DNA of 64,000 nucleotides from Jannaschia sp. W003 (GTDB lineage Bacteria; Pseudomonadota; Alphaproteobacteria; Rhodobacterales; Rhodobacteraceae): assembly GCF_025144335.1 (NCBI RefSeq), contig NZ_CP083539.1:1427501-1491500 (forward strand), written 5' to 3'. The position numbers and the translations under genes were made by a program. Positions within the stretch are counted from its first letter, which is position 1; every line of letters starts with the position of its first letter. Under the pieces are notes generated by a model that saw only the letters and a list, made by a program, of their open reading frames with translations, had not been told where the DNA came from and searched no databases. Shown piece after piece: positions 1-7,746 of this stretch.

Positions 1-947
1 CGGCGGTAGCTGTTCACGTAAGGGGCGAGGAGGGCGATCACCTCCGGAAGGTGCCGCTGCATGCCGCCGATGAAGTGGAGGAAGCGCTCGGTCTCGAGGC
101 CCTTCTCGTCCACGAAGATGTTGCGGCCCGTGGCGATGTCGACGACCGAGTGGTGGATGTGCATGGCCGAGCCCGGCTCGTCCTGGATCGGCTTGGCCAT
201 GAAGGTCGCGTAGCAGTCGTGGCGCAGCGCGGCCTCGCGGATCATGCGCTTGTAGCAGAAGATCTCGTCGGCTAGGCGCACCGGGTCGCCGTGGCGCAGG
301 TTCAGCTCGACCTGGCCCGAGCCGCCCTCCTGCAGGATGCCGTCGATCTCCAGGCCCATGGCCTCGGCGAAGTCGTAGATGTCGTCGATCACGCGGCCGT
401 ACTCGTCGATCGCGGACATCGAGTAGGCCTGCCGCCCCGCGGCCCTCCGCCCCGAGCGGCCCATGGGCGGCTCGACCGGCTTGGCAGGGTCGATGTTGCG
501 GGCCACGAGGTAGAATTCCATCTCGGGCGCCACCACGGGCTTCCAGCCGCGCGCCTCGTAGAGGCCGACCACGCGCTTGAGCACGTTGCGGGGGGCGGCG
601 GGCACGGGCTCGCCGGACTGGTCGAACATGTCGTGGATGACCTGCACGGTCCAGTCGGCGGTCCAGGGGGCGGCGCGGGTGGCGGCCCAGTCGGGGCGCA
701 GGATCATGTCGGGCTCGGTGAAGGCGGCGTCGCCGTCGTCGGCCCAGTCCCCGGTGATGGTCTGCTGGAAGATCGAGTTGGGCAGGTAGAAGTAGGGCTG
801 CGTGGCGAACTTGGCGGCCGGCATGGCCTTGCCGCGGGCGATGCCCGAGAGGTCGGCCACCACGCACTCCACCTCGTCGAGGCGGCGCCCGTCCACGTAG
901 TCGCGGGCGTGCTGGGGGGCGTGCTCCAGCCAGTCAGAGTGCGGCAT
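1..947 (-). CDS. glutamine synthetase family ligase (gamma-glutamyl-amine ligase type), 3' end beyond window
   Basis: The first 315 residues of a glutamine-synthetase-fold enzyme are present; the C-terminus lies left of the window. Seen: an N-terminal beta-grasp region (about 1-110), then the catalytic domain with the metal-binding PEMEFYL motif (about 141-147), the EGGSGQVE segment (about 207-214) and the AMHIHHS segment (about 261-267), which match the n1/n2 metal sites and ATP region of the family. Members like this (PuuA, GlnA3, GlnT type) usually gamma-glutamylate polyamines, ethanolamine or other amines rather than ammonia. The substrate is inferred, not shown. The ATG at 947 overlaps the end of the upstream amidotransferase gene by 14 bases, so the two are probably co-translated. 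A second family member lies at 2961-4292, downstream of an amino-acid ABC transporter, which supports a role in uptake and catabolism of an amine or amino acid. Confidence 0.88.
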   Translation of the reverse strand, partial: MPHSDWLEHAPQHARDYVDGRRLDEVECVVADLSGIARGKAMPAAKFATQPYFYLPNSIFQQTITGDWADDGDAAFTEPDMILRPDWAATRAAPWTADWTVQVIHDMFDQSGEPVPAAPRNVLKRVVGLYEARGWKPVVAPEMEFYLVARNIDPAKPVEPPMGRSGRRAAGRQAYSMSAIDEYGRVIDDIYDFAEAMGLEIDGILQEGGSGQVELNLRHGDPVRLADEIFCYKRMIREAALRHDCYATFMAKPIQDEPGSAMHIHHSVVDIATGRNIFVDEKGLETERFLHFIGGMQRHLPEVIALLAPYVNSYR

Positions 948-1635
948 GGAGCGACCTGTCGCGGAAGAACGCGGCGATGGCGCGCGCCACCCGGGGGGCG
1001 TCGGTGCCCTCGCCGGCGGCGGCGGTGCGCCGGGCGGCGTCCATCAGCTCGTCGGGGTAGGTGCCGGTGCCGGCGCGCGCGTCCACGTAGGCGCCGATCA
1101 GGGCGTCGCCGAACTCGGGGTGGGGCTGCGTGGTCCAGGCGGCACGGCCGTAGCCCAGGAAGGCGGTGGGGCAGTGGGCGTTGCCGCCCAGCACCTCGGC
1201 GCCCTCGGGCAGCTCCACCACCTGGTCCTGGTGCCAAGCGTTGAGGCGCAGGGGGCCGTCGCGGGTCTCGTAGGTCTGCTTGCCGATGGCCCAGCCGTGG
1301 GCGACCTTCTCGACCCGCCCGCCCAAGGCCTGGGCGACGATCTGGTGGCCGAAGCAGATGCCCACCACGGGCACGTCCGCCTCCACCACGCCCCGGATCA
1401 GCGCTTCCAGGGGCGGGATGAAGGGATGGTCCTCGTAGGCGCCGTGCTTCGAACCGGTGATGAGCCAGCCGTCGCATTCGGTGGGGCCCGCGGGCAGCTC
1501 CATGCCCTCCACGTCGTAGCGCTGGAACGCGAAGCCTTGGCCGGCGAGCAGGCGCTCGAACATCTGGGCGAAGTCGCCGTGCTGGGGCTGCACGGCGTCG
1601 GGTGCGTGGCCGGCCTCGAGGATGCCGATGCGCAT
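934..1635 (-). CDS. class I glutamine amidotransferase (GMP-synthase-like GATase)
   Basis: A stand-alone 233-residue GATase1 domain. The nucleophile Cys is in VGICFGHQ and the His/Glu pair is in TQPHPEF, so the triad looks complete. An early ITGSKHGAYED segment is typical of this family. The ATG at 1635 is chosen because TTCTCCGGAGGTTCC, a good ribosome site, lies directly upstream; a longer in-frame extension to 1785 lacks such a site. It overlaps the following glutamine-synthetase-like gene by 14 bases. In gamma-glutamylation pathways a GATase-fold hydrolase releases glutamate from gamma-glutamyl intermediates, so the pair could form ligase plus hydrolase. That is an inference from neighbourhood, because the sequence alone reads only as a type 1 amidotransferase. 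Confidence 0.85.
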   Translation of the reverse strand: MRIGILEAGHAPDAVQPQHGDFAQMFERLLAGQGFAFQRYDVEGMELPAGPTECDGWLITGSKHGAYEDHPFIPPLEALIRGVVEADVPVVGICFGHQIVAQALGGRVEKVAHGWAIGKQTYETRDGPLRLNAWHQDQVVELPEGAEVLGGNAHCPTAFLGYGRAAWTTQPHPEFGDALIGAYVDARAGTGTYPDELMDAARRTAAAGEGTDAPRVARAIAAFFRDRSLHAAL

Positions 1636-1753
1636 GGAACCTCCGGAGAATGGAACCGGAGGACCGTATTCCCGGCACCTTCCCGCCGCAAGGCGGCCCC
1701 GGATGCGGGCGAGCCAGGAACCGATCCCGTTCCCGAGCCGTGCAGGAGCCGCC

Positions 1754-1841
1754 ATGACCCGTCTCGCCTTCGCCCCCCTCGCCATCGCCGCCGCGCTCGC
1801 GCTGTCGGCCTGCGGCGCGCCGCCCCCCCCTGGTCGTCACG
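1754..1841 (+). other. out-of-frame lipoprotein leader of the following CAP-domain gene
   Basis: The ATG at 1754 has AGGAG just upstream and opens MTRLAFAPLAIAAALALSAC, a textbook type II signal peptide with lipobox LSAC. This frame leads into a C8 tract (1823-1830) and then becomes meaningless, while the CAP domain that should follow is in another frame from about 1832. Removing one C (or adding two) would join leader and domain into one lipoprotein resembling the neighbour at 2418-2948. It is either a real frameshift or phase-variable tract, or a homopolymer sequencing error. Confidence 0.6.
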
Positions 1842-2294
1842 ATGGACGGCTCCACCGTGACCAGCGCCTCGCGCGGTCCCGTGGCGCCCGCCGCCCGTCC
1901 CGACGCCGCGAAGGCGCTGCGGCTGGCCTCGGAGGCGAGGCAGCGCCACGGCATGCCCGCGCTGCGCCACGACCCGCTGCTCGCGCGCGCGGCCGAGGGG
2001 CACGCCCGCTGGATGGCACGCGCCAACGTCACGAAGCACCGCGGCGCGGGCGGCACCGGCATGCGCGAGCGCATCCTCGCCACCGGCTACGACGCCTGCT
2101 GGGGCGCCGAGAACGTGGCCTCGGGGCAGTTCTCGGCCCCCGAGGTGGTCGCGGACTGGATGGGGTCGCCCGGCCACCGCCGCAACGTGCTCGACGCCAA
2201 CCTCGCGGAGGCCGCGGTGGGCGTGGCGGAGGGGCCGAACGGCCTGCTCTACTGGGCGATGGTGATGGCGCGGCCCTGTGGCGATGCGGGCTAG
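1842..2294 (+). CDS. CAP/SCP-domain protein, apparently frameshifted from its lipoprotein leader
   Basis: As read, 150 residues from an internal ATG. It contains a bacterial CAP (cysteine-rich secretory/antigen 5/PR-1) domain: HARWMA helix with its His, KHRGAGGTGM, GENVA-like AENVASG, and SPGHRRNVLD, all in the order of the family. Domain function in bacteria is poorly known; members are usually exported. The frame open from 1842 has no signal peptide, but an excellent lipoprotein leader exists in the frame starting at 1754 and is separated from it by a C8 run, so the natural product is probably a lipoprotein of about 179 residues. It is a tandem paralogue of the next gene and lies opposite to the surrounding minus-strand cluster. 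Confidence 0.7.
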   Translation: MDGSTVTSASRGPVAPAARPDAAKALRLASEARQRHGMPALRHDPLLARAAEGHARWMARANVTKHRGAGGTGMRERILATGYDACWGAENVASGQFSAPEVVADWMGSPGHRRNVLDANLAEAAVGVAEGPNGLLYWAMVMARPCGDAG

Positions 2295-2417
2295 GCAGCG
2301 GGAAACCGCCGGGATCCGGGCGGGGCCGCCGCCGCGGTTCCGGACCCGGCTCCGGTGCGTACGATCCGCCGTGCCGCAAGAGCACCGAGCAGAACACGAG
2401 CAGGCAGGACCATCCCG

Positions 2418-2948
2418 ATGAACACCGTGATCGCCGCGGCCCTCGCGGCCGCGACCGTCCTGGGCGGCTGCGCCAGCGTGTCCTACAGCGTCCGCACCGT
2501 GCCGCCCGTGGGCAAGGGCGACGTCTCGGCGGTCCGGATCGCGCCGGCGCGGGCCGACGAGGCCGAGCGGCGCGCGCTGGCGATGGTCAACGACCGGCGG
2601 CGGCGCGCGGGCCTTCCCCCCGTGGCGGCGAACCGGAAGCTGCAGGCGGCCGCCGAGTCCCACGCGCGGTGGATGGCGCGGACGGGCACGATGTCCCACC
2701 GCGGGGCGGGCGGATCGGACATGCTGACGCGGATGCGGGCCGCGGGCTACAGGCCCTGCGACGCCAACGAGAACGTGGCCTACGGACAGCGCACCGCGGA
2801 CCGCGTGGTCGCGGGCTGGACCGCCTCGCCGGGCCACCGCCGCAACATCCTGGAGGACGGCATGCAGCACGGCGCCGTGGCGAAGGTGCGCGACCGCGAG
2901 GGCACGATCTGGTGGGCGATGGTGCTGGGCAAGCGCTGCGGCGGCTGA
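2418..2948 (+). CDS. CAP/SCP-domain lipoprotein
   Basis: 176 residues from the ATG at 2418. The N-terminus is a type II signal peptide with lipobox VLGGC, so export and lipidation are expected. The mature part carries a CAP domain: SHARWMA, SHRGAGGSDM, NENVAYG and SPGHRRNILE, followed by a WWAMVLG strand. It is closely similar in layout to the upstream frameshifted paralogue and shows what that gene should look like when intact. The longer in-frame extension to 2355 adds a basic stretch before the signal peptide and is less likely. Function is unknown; CAP proteins may bind lipids or act on the envelope. Confidence 0.85.
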   Translation: MNTVIAAALAAATVLGGCASVSYSVRTVPPVGKGDVSAVRIAPARADEAERRALAMVNDRRRRAGLPPVAANRKLQAAAESHARWMARTGTMSHRGAGGSDMLTRMRAAGYRPCDANENVAYGQRTADRVVAGWTASPGHRRNILEDGMQHGAVAKVRDREGTIWWAMVLGKRCGG

Positions 2949-2960
2949 CGGCCGCGCGGG

Positions 2961-4292
2961 TCAGACCACGTCGAGATACAGCTCGGTGCGCTGGGCGGCG
3001 TCCAGCTCCGCGATGTCTCGCAGCTCCTGGCGCTTGGTGCGCACGAGGTTGTCGATCAGCGCGCCGGGCAGGATGCGCGCGGTCCAGGGGTCGGCCTCGA
3101 AGCGGTCGATGGCCTCCTCCCAGGTGGCGGGGATCTGCGGCAGGTCCATGGCGTAGGCGTTGCCCCGCACGGGCGGCGGCGGCTCTGCGGCGTCCTCAAT
3201 GCCACGGAGGGCCGCGCCCAGGATCGCCGCGAGCGCGAGGTAGGGGTTGATGTCGCCGCCCGCGACGCGGTGCTCGATGCGGCGCGCGGCCGGCGGGCCC
3301 GAGGGGATGCGCACGGCGGTGGTGCGGTTGTCGTAGGCCCAGGCGAGGCCGGTGGGGGCGTGGGCCTCGGGCACCAGCCGCGCGTAGCTGTTGGCGTGGG
3401 GCGCGAAGCAGAGGGTGGTGGCGGGAGCGGCGGCCAGGCAGCCGGCGACCGCGTGGCGCAAGGCATCGGTGCCGTGGGGGCCGCCGTCGTCGAACACGTT
3501 GCGGCCCTCGGCGTCCAGCACCGAGAAGTGCACGTGGAAGCCGTTGCCCGCGTAGTCCGGGTAGGGCTTGGCCATGAACGAAGCGGCGAAGCGGTGGGCG
3601 CGGGCCAGACCGTGCAGGAGCAGCTTGAACAGCCAAGCGTCGTCCGCGGCCTTCAGGGCGTCCGCCTGATGCATCATGTTGATCTCGAACTGCCCCAGCC
3701 CGGCCTCGGAGATCGCGGTGTCGGCCGGGATGTCCATGGCTTCGCAGGCATCGTAGACGCCGGTGAAGAAGCGGTCGAAGCTGTCGAGCTGGCGCAGGGC
3801 CAGCGTCTCGGCCCCGAGCCGCCGCTTGCCGGAGCGGGGCGAGGGGGGCTGGCGCAGCACCTGCGTGGAGTCGTCGATCAGGTAGAACTCCAGCTCCGTC
3901 GCCACCACGGGGGTGAGGCCGCGCGCGCGGTAGCGCTCCAGCACCGAGGCCAAGGCGTGGCGCGGGTCGCCCGCGAAGGGGCGGCCGTCGTCATGGAACA
4001 TCCAGTGCTGCAGGAGCGCGGTTGGCGTCTCCAGCCAAGGCATCGGCACGTAGCCCCGATCCGTGGGCAGCAGCACGCCGTCGGGGTCGCCGGTCTCGAA
4101 CACGAGCGGCGAGTCCTCGACGTCCTCGCCCCAGATGTCGAGGTTCAGGACCGAGAAGGGCATGCGCGTGCCCTCGGTCTCCAGCTTGCCGGCGTAGCGG
4201 CGGGGGATGCGCTTGCCGCGGGCCTGGGCGTTCAGGTCGCAGGCGACCGCGCGCACGGAGTGGATCGCGGGGTTCGCCTCGAGCCAGCTCAT
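2961..4292 (-). CDS. glutamine synthetase family ligase (gamma-glutamyl-amine ligase type)
   Basis: 443 residues, full length for the GlnA/PuuA family. Metal- and ATP-site motifs appear in order: TELEFYL (about 132-138), EAGLGQFEINMMH, and NGFHVHFS, plus a C-terminal arginine-rich active-site segment ending ARRIEHRVAGGDINPYLA. The start ATG at 4292 overlaps the stop of the upstream permease gene as ATGA, so it is the last gene of the ABC transporter operon. This placement suggests that the imported compound is gamma-glutamylated, as in putrescine or other amine catabolism. The sequence differs clearly from the ammonia-assimilating GlnA, and no adenylylation-site context was recognised. The exact substrate cannot be read from sequence. 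Confidence 0.88.
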   Translation of the reverse strand: MSWLEANPAIHSVRAVACDLNAQARGKRIPRRYAGKLETEGTRMPFSVLNLDIWGEDVEDSPLVFETGDPDGVLLPTDRGYVPMPWLETPTALLQHWMFHDDGRPFAGDPRHALASVLERYRARGLTPVVATELEFYLIDDSTQVLRQPPSPRSGKRRLGAETLALRQLDSFDRFFTGVYDACEAMDIPADTAISEAGLGQFEINMMHQADALKAADDAWLFKLLLHGLARAHRFAASFMAKPYPDYAGNGFHVHFSVLDAEGRNVFDDGGPHGTDALRHAVAGCLAAAPATTLCFAPHANSYARLVPEAHAPTGLAWAYDNRTTAVRIPSGPPAARRIEHRVAGGDINPYLALAAILGAALRGIEDAAEPPPPVRGNAYAMDLPQIPATWEEAIDRFEADPWTARILPGALIDNLVRTKRQELRDIAELDAAQRTELYLDVV

Positions 4293-5095
4293 CGCAGGAA
4301 GGCGGGGCGCAGGCGCATCGGCGCGCGGCGCTCGGCGGGCAGGTGCCGGTTGAGGCGGCGATTGATGGTGCCCATGAGCGCGATGATCCCGAGGGTGAGC
4401 AGGATGAAGTAGCCTGCGAGGATGGGGTAGGGGACGAAGGGGTTGAACGTCTTGTCCGCGAAGTAGCTGGCGTAATACAGCGCGTCGCCCCGCTGCTGGC
4501 GCGCCGGGAAGCCGGTGAAGAACACCAGCGTGGTGGCGTGGAACAGGAAGATCGCCTCGTTGGTGTAGGCGGGCCAGGCCAGCCGCAGCATCGTGGGCCA
4601 GGTGATGCGGCGGAACCGGCGCCAGCCCGTGAGCCCGTAGGCCGAGGCCGCCTCCAGGTCGCCGCGCGGCACCGACTGGAGCGCGCCGAAGAAGATCTCG
4701 CCCGAGTAGGCGGCGGTGTTGCAGAACAGGACGACCAGCGCGCCGGCCCAGGCCGAGGTGAAGGGCGTGAAGACCGGCAGCGGGCCCTTCAGGGCCAGGA
4801 ACGCGAAGTAGGCGAAGAAGAACTGGATGAAGAGCGGCGAGCCGCGGAACAGGAACACGAACCACTCCGCGGGCTTGCGGGCCCAGGGGTGCGGGCTGGC
4901 CTTGCCCACGGCCAGCAGCGTGGCAAGGGCGAAGCCCGCGAGCAGGGCAAGGGCGCCGAAGTAGACGTTCCAGATCATGCCCGAGCCGATCAGCACGAAC
5001 TGCTCGCACAAGGTGAAGTCGGAGCGGGGCAGCAGGCGCTCGCCGTAGCCCAGCGAGCGCAGGGCGTAGGACTGGACCGTCTCCCAGCAGCTCAT
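4289..5095 (-). CDS. polar amino-acid ABC transporter permease, HisM-like
   Basis: 268 residues with about five hydrophobic helices and the cytoplasmic EAA loop (GDLEAASAYGLTGWRRFRR) that contacts the ATPase. The FRGSPLFIQFFF segment is typical of HisM/GlnP-type permeases for polar amino acids and opines. It starts at 5095, overlapping the previous permease stop by four bases (ATGA), and its own stop overlaps the ligase start in the same way, so all three are translationally coupled. It should form a heterodimeric inner-membrane channel with the permease at 5092-5991 and the ATPase at 6949-7719. Confidence 0.92.
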   Translation of the reverse strand: MSCWETVQSYALRSLGYGERLLPRSDFTLCEQFVLIGSGMIWNVYFGALALLAGFALATLLAVGKASPHPWARKPAEWFVFLFRGSPLFIQFFFAYFAFLALKGPLPVFTPFTSAWAGALVVLFCNTAAYSGEIFFGALQSVPRGDLEAASAYGLTGWRRFRRITWPTMLRLAWPAYTNEAIFLFHATTLVFFTGFPARQQRGDALYYASYFADKTFNPFVPYPILAGYFILLTLGIIALMGTINRRLNRHLPAERRAPMRLRPAFLR

Positions 5096-5991
5096 GCCGC
5101 CGGCCCCGCGGGCGCGGCCCGGCGCAGTGCCTCGCCGCCCGCCGTGGCCTGCCCATGGCTGAGGCGGCGGGTGAGGCGGGCGAGCACGATCTCGGACAGC
5201 TTCGTGAAGGCGAGGTAGAAGACCAGCAGGGCCAGGAAGTACCAGATGGTCCAGTCGCCGTGGGGGTAGTCCGAGAAGCGCGCGGTCTTGGAGGCGCCCA
5301 GCTCGCGCGCCCAGTAGACGATATCCTCGACGCCGAGCAGGAACAGGAGCGGCGTGGCCTTCACGAGGATCATCCACAGGTTGCCGAGGCCCGGCAGCGC
5401 GTAGATCCACATCTGCGGCACCACCACCCGGCGGAAGGCCTGGCGCGGCGTCATGCCGTAGGCCTCGGCGGTCTCCACCTGCGCGCGGGGCACGGCGCGC
5501 ATGGCGCCGAAGAGGACGTTGGCCGCAAAGGCGCCGAACACGATCGCGAAGGTGAGGACGGCGAGCGCGAAGCCGTAGACCTCGTGGACCCACTGGGGCG
5601 CGTTGCCCAGGGGAAGCTTGGCTGCGGCGCAGACGATGAAGTCGTTGCCCTGGCGCACGGGCTGGTCCCAGTCGGGGCACAGGGCGTGGTGGCGCAGCCA
5701 CTCGAAGCCCTGGTCGAGGGCGATCACGAAGAACAGGAAGAAGGCGATGTCGGGCACGCCGCGCACGATGGCGATGTAGCCCCGGCCCAGCCACGCGAGG
5801 GGCGGGAGCGGCGAGCGCGCCGCCATGGCGCCCCCCATGCCGAAGGCCAGCGCCGTGGGGGCGGTCACGGCCAGCAGCACCAGCACGGTGCCGAAGGCGG
5901 CGTAGAAGCTCAGGTGCTTGCCGGTCGTGAGGTAGCAGGCGAGCCAGCCGAGGCCCTCGAGGGTGGAAGGGTCGGCGCAGGCGGCGAACAC
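5092..5991 (-). CDS. polar amino-acid ABC transporter permease, HisQ-like
   Basis: 299 residues, several transmembrane segments, and the EAA loop (VETAEAYGMTPRQAFRR) before the last helices. The family signature RGVPDIAFFLFFVIAL lies in the first half. It carries an insertion with a hydrophilic loop (CPDWDQPVRQGNDF) compared with a standard HisQ of about 230 residues. It is the first permease of the operon, separated by 200 bases and a strong hairpin from the binding-protein gene upstream, and overlaps the HisM-like gene by four bases. Substrate is inferred to be an amino acid, opine or related amine from the family. Confidence 0.9.
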   Translation of the reverse strand: MFAACADPSTLEGLGWLACYLTTGKHLSFYAAFGTVLVLLAVTAPTALAFGMGGAMAARSPLPPLAWLGRGYIAIVRGVPDIAFFLFFVIALDQGFEWLRHHALCPDWDQPVRQGNDFIVCAAAKLPLGNAPQWVHEVYGFALAVLTFAIVFGAFAANVLFGAMRAVPRAQVETAEAYGMTPRQAFRRVVVPQMWIYALPGLGNLWMILVKATPLLFLLGVEDIVYWARELGASKTARFSDYPHGDWTIWYFLALLVFYLAFTKLSEIVLARLTRRLSHGQATAGGEALRRAAPAGPAA

Positions 5992-6151
5992 GCCTCAGGC
6001 CCCCACGCGCCGTCGTCCGCCCGGGCGGGCGGGGCCGCACGAAAGCGCGGTGACGTAGGGGTGGGCAGTGGATCCAGACACCGGGAGCCGCGTTACCTCT
6101 GCACGACGTCGAACCGCGTCGACTGTTTGAGTTCGTTGGTTCACGAGTGCC

Positions 6152-6177
6152 GGGGGCGGATCCGTAGATCCGCCCCC
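6152..6177. terminator. strong intercistronic hairpin between binding-protein and permease genes
   Basis: A perfect 11-bp inverted repeat GGGGGCGGATC / GATCCGCCCCC with loop CGTA. T4 follows on the plus strand, and A4 therefore precedes it on the minus strand that carries the operon. On the transcribed strand it has no U-tract, so it fits an mRNA-stabilising or partially terminating hairpin after the binding-protein gene better than a full terminator. Such hairpins commonly let the binding protein be made in excess over the permeases. Confidence 0.6.
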
Positions 6178-6191
6178 TTTTGCCGAAGCGC

Positions 6192-6926
6192 TCAGTCGAA
6201 GGTCTTGGCGTCCTCGCCGAACCACTTCACGATCAGCTCGTTGAGCGTGCCGTCGTCCTTCATCGACTGGATCGCGGCGTCGAACTTTTCGCGCAGTTCC
6301 GAGTCGCTCTCGCGCAGGCCGAGGCCGATGCCGCCGCCCAGGGGAACGTCGTCGCCCACGAACATCAGCTCGCCGCCCGACTCCTCGACCGTGGGCGCCA
6401 GCGCGTCCTTGTCGGCGAACACCGCATCGGCCTCTCCGTTGCGCACGGCCGCGACCGTCTCGTCGTAGGTGGCGAACTCCAGGAGGGTGGCGCCCGACTC
6501 GGCTACGTGGCCGGCCTGGATGGTGTTGGTCTGCGCCGCGACCACGCCGCCCGAGAGGTCCGCGCCCTCGTCCATGGCGACGTAGGCCGAGGCGGCGGGC
6601 GGGAAGTAGTTCTGGGTGAAGTCGATCACCTCGTCGCGCTCGTCGGTGATCGACATGCCGGCGATGATCGTGTCGTAGTTGCCCGAGGTGAGGTTCGGGA
6701 TGATCGAGTCCCACTCGTTGGTGACCCACTCGCAGGTCAGTTCGGCGCGGGCGCACAACTCGTCGCCGACCTCGCGCTCGAAGCCGTCGACCTCGCCTGC
6801 GTCATTGAGGAAGTTGTACGGAGGGTAGGCGCCCTCGGTGCCCATGCGGACCACCGAGTGGGCGTCGGCTAGGGCGGCGCCGGTGGTGACGGCCAGGGCG
6901 GCCGCGGCGACGATCAGGTTCTTCAT
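6192..6926 (-). CDS. periplasmic polar amino-acid binding protein (ABC transporter, family 3)
   Basis: 244 residues. A Sec signal peptide (about 1-20, ending AALADA) is followed by the family 3 solute-binding fold: TEGAYPPYNFLN near the N-terminus, GEVDGFEREVGDELC, and TSGNYDTIIAGMSIT-like substrate-loop motifs, then the D/E-rich second lobe with a lysine in ADKDALAP. It acts in the periplasm to deliver substrate to the HisQM-like permeases. It lies just downstream of the ATPase gene (22-base gap) and upstream of a strong hairpin. Close motifs recall the lysine/arginine/ornithine and octopine group, but specificity is uncertain. Confidence 0.93.
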   Translation of the reverse strand: MKNLIVAAAALAVTTGAALADAHSVVRMGTEGAYPPYNFLNDAGEVDGFEREVGDELCARAELTCEWVTNEWDSIIPNLTSGNYDTIIAGMSITDERDEVIDFTQNYFPPAASAYVAMDEGADLSGGVVAAQTNTIQAGHVAESGATLLEFATYDETVAAVRNGEADAVFADKDALAPTVEESGGELMFVGDDVPLGGGIGLGLRESDSELREKFDAAIQSMKDDGTLNELIVKWFGEDAKTFD

Positions 6927-6948
6927 GGTCGGTCTCCCGTTGGTATCC

Positions 6949-7719
6949 TCAGGCGGCGGTCGCGCTGAGGAATTGCCGCAGTCTTTCGCTGCGTGGTTGC
7001 GAGAACAGCGCGCCGGGCGCGCCCTCCTCCTCGATCCTGCCCTTGTGCAGGAAGATCACGTGGTCCGAGCAGTCCCGGGCCATGTCCATGTCGTGGGTGA
7101 CCAGGAGCATCGTGCGTCCCTCCTCGGCCAGCGCCTTGATGACGCGCACCACCTCCTGCTCCAGCTCGGGGTCGAGCGCCGAGGTCGGCTCGTCGAACAG
7201 GAGCGCGCGGGGTTCCATGCACAGCGCGCGGGCGATCGCGGCGCGCTGCTGCTGTCCGCCCGAGAGCTGCGCGGGCCAGGCATCCGCCTTGTCGCCGATG
7301 CCCACCTTGTCGAGGTAGTGGCGCGCCCGCTCCTCCACCTCCGCGGGGTCGCGCTTGAGCACGTGGACCGGTGCCTCCGTGACGTTCTGCAGCACGGTCA
7401 TGTGGGACCAGAGGTTGAACTGCTGGAACACCATCGAGAGGTTGGTGCGGATGCGCGTCACCTGCTTCGCGTCGGCCGGGTGGCGGTGGTGCCCCTTGCC
7501 GCGCCAGCGCACCGGCTCGCCCTCGAACAGGACCTCGCCGTCCTGGCTGTCCTCCAGGAGGTTCACGCAGCGCAGGAGCGTGGACTTGCCGGAGCCCGAC
7601 GAGCCGATCAGCGAGACGACCTGCCCCTGCGGCGCCCGGAGGTCCACGCCCCGCAGCACCTCGAGCGCCCCGTAGGATTTGTGGAGGTCTCGGACTTCGA
7701 TGACGGCGGCTTCGGGCAC
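6949..7719 (-). CDS. polar amino-acid ABC transporter ATP-binding protein, HisP-like
   Basis: 256 residues with a complete ABC ATPase motif set: Walker A GSSGSGKST (about 39-47), Q-loop FQQFNLW, signature LSGGQQQR (about 152-159), Walker B LLFDEPTSALDP (about 173-184) and switch His in VTHDMDM. The HHRHPADAKQVTRIR insertion before the Q-loop is typical of HisP/OccP-type proteins. It energises the transporter encoded just downstream and is probably the first of the transport genes, 27 bases after the PhnD-like gene. Confidence 0.95.
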   Translation of the reverse strand: MPEAAVIEVRDLHKSYGALEVLRGVDLRAPQGQVVSLIGSSGSGKSTLLRCVNLLEDSQDGEVLFEGEPVRWRGKGHHRHPADAKQVTRIRTNLSMVFQQFNLWSHMTVLQNVTEAPVHVLKRDPAEVEERARHYLDKVGIGDKADAWPAQLSGGQQQRAAIARALCMEPRALLFDEPTSALDPELEQEVVRVIKALAEEGRTMLLVTHDMDMARDCSDHVIFLHKGRIEEEGAPGALFSQPRSERLRQFLSATAA

Positions 7720-7746
7720 GGGGGTCCTGCGGTGGGGTCGGGCGAG

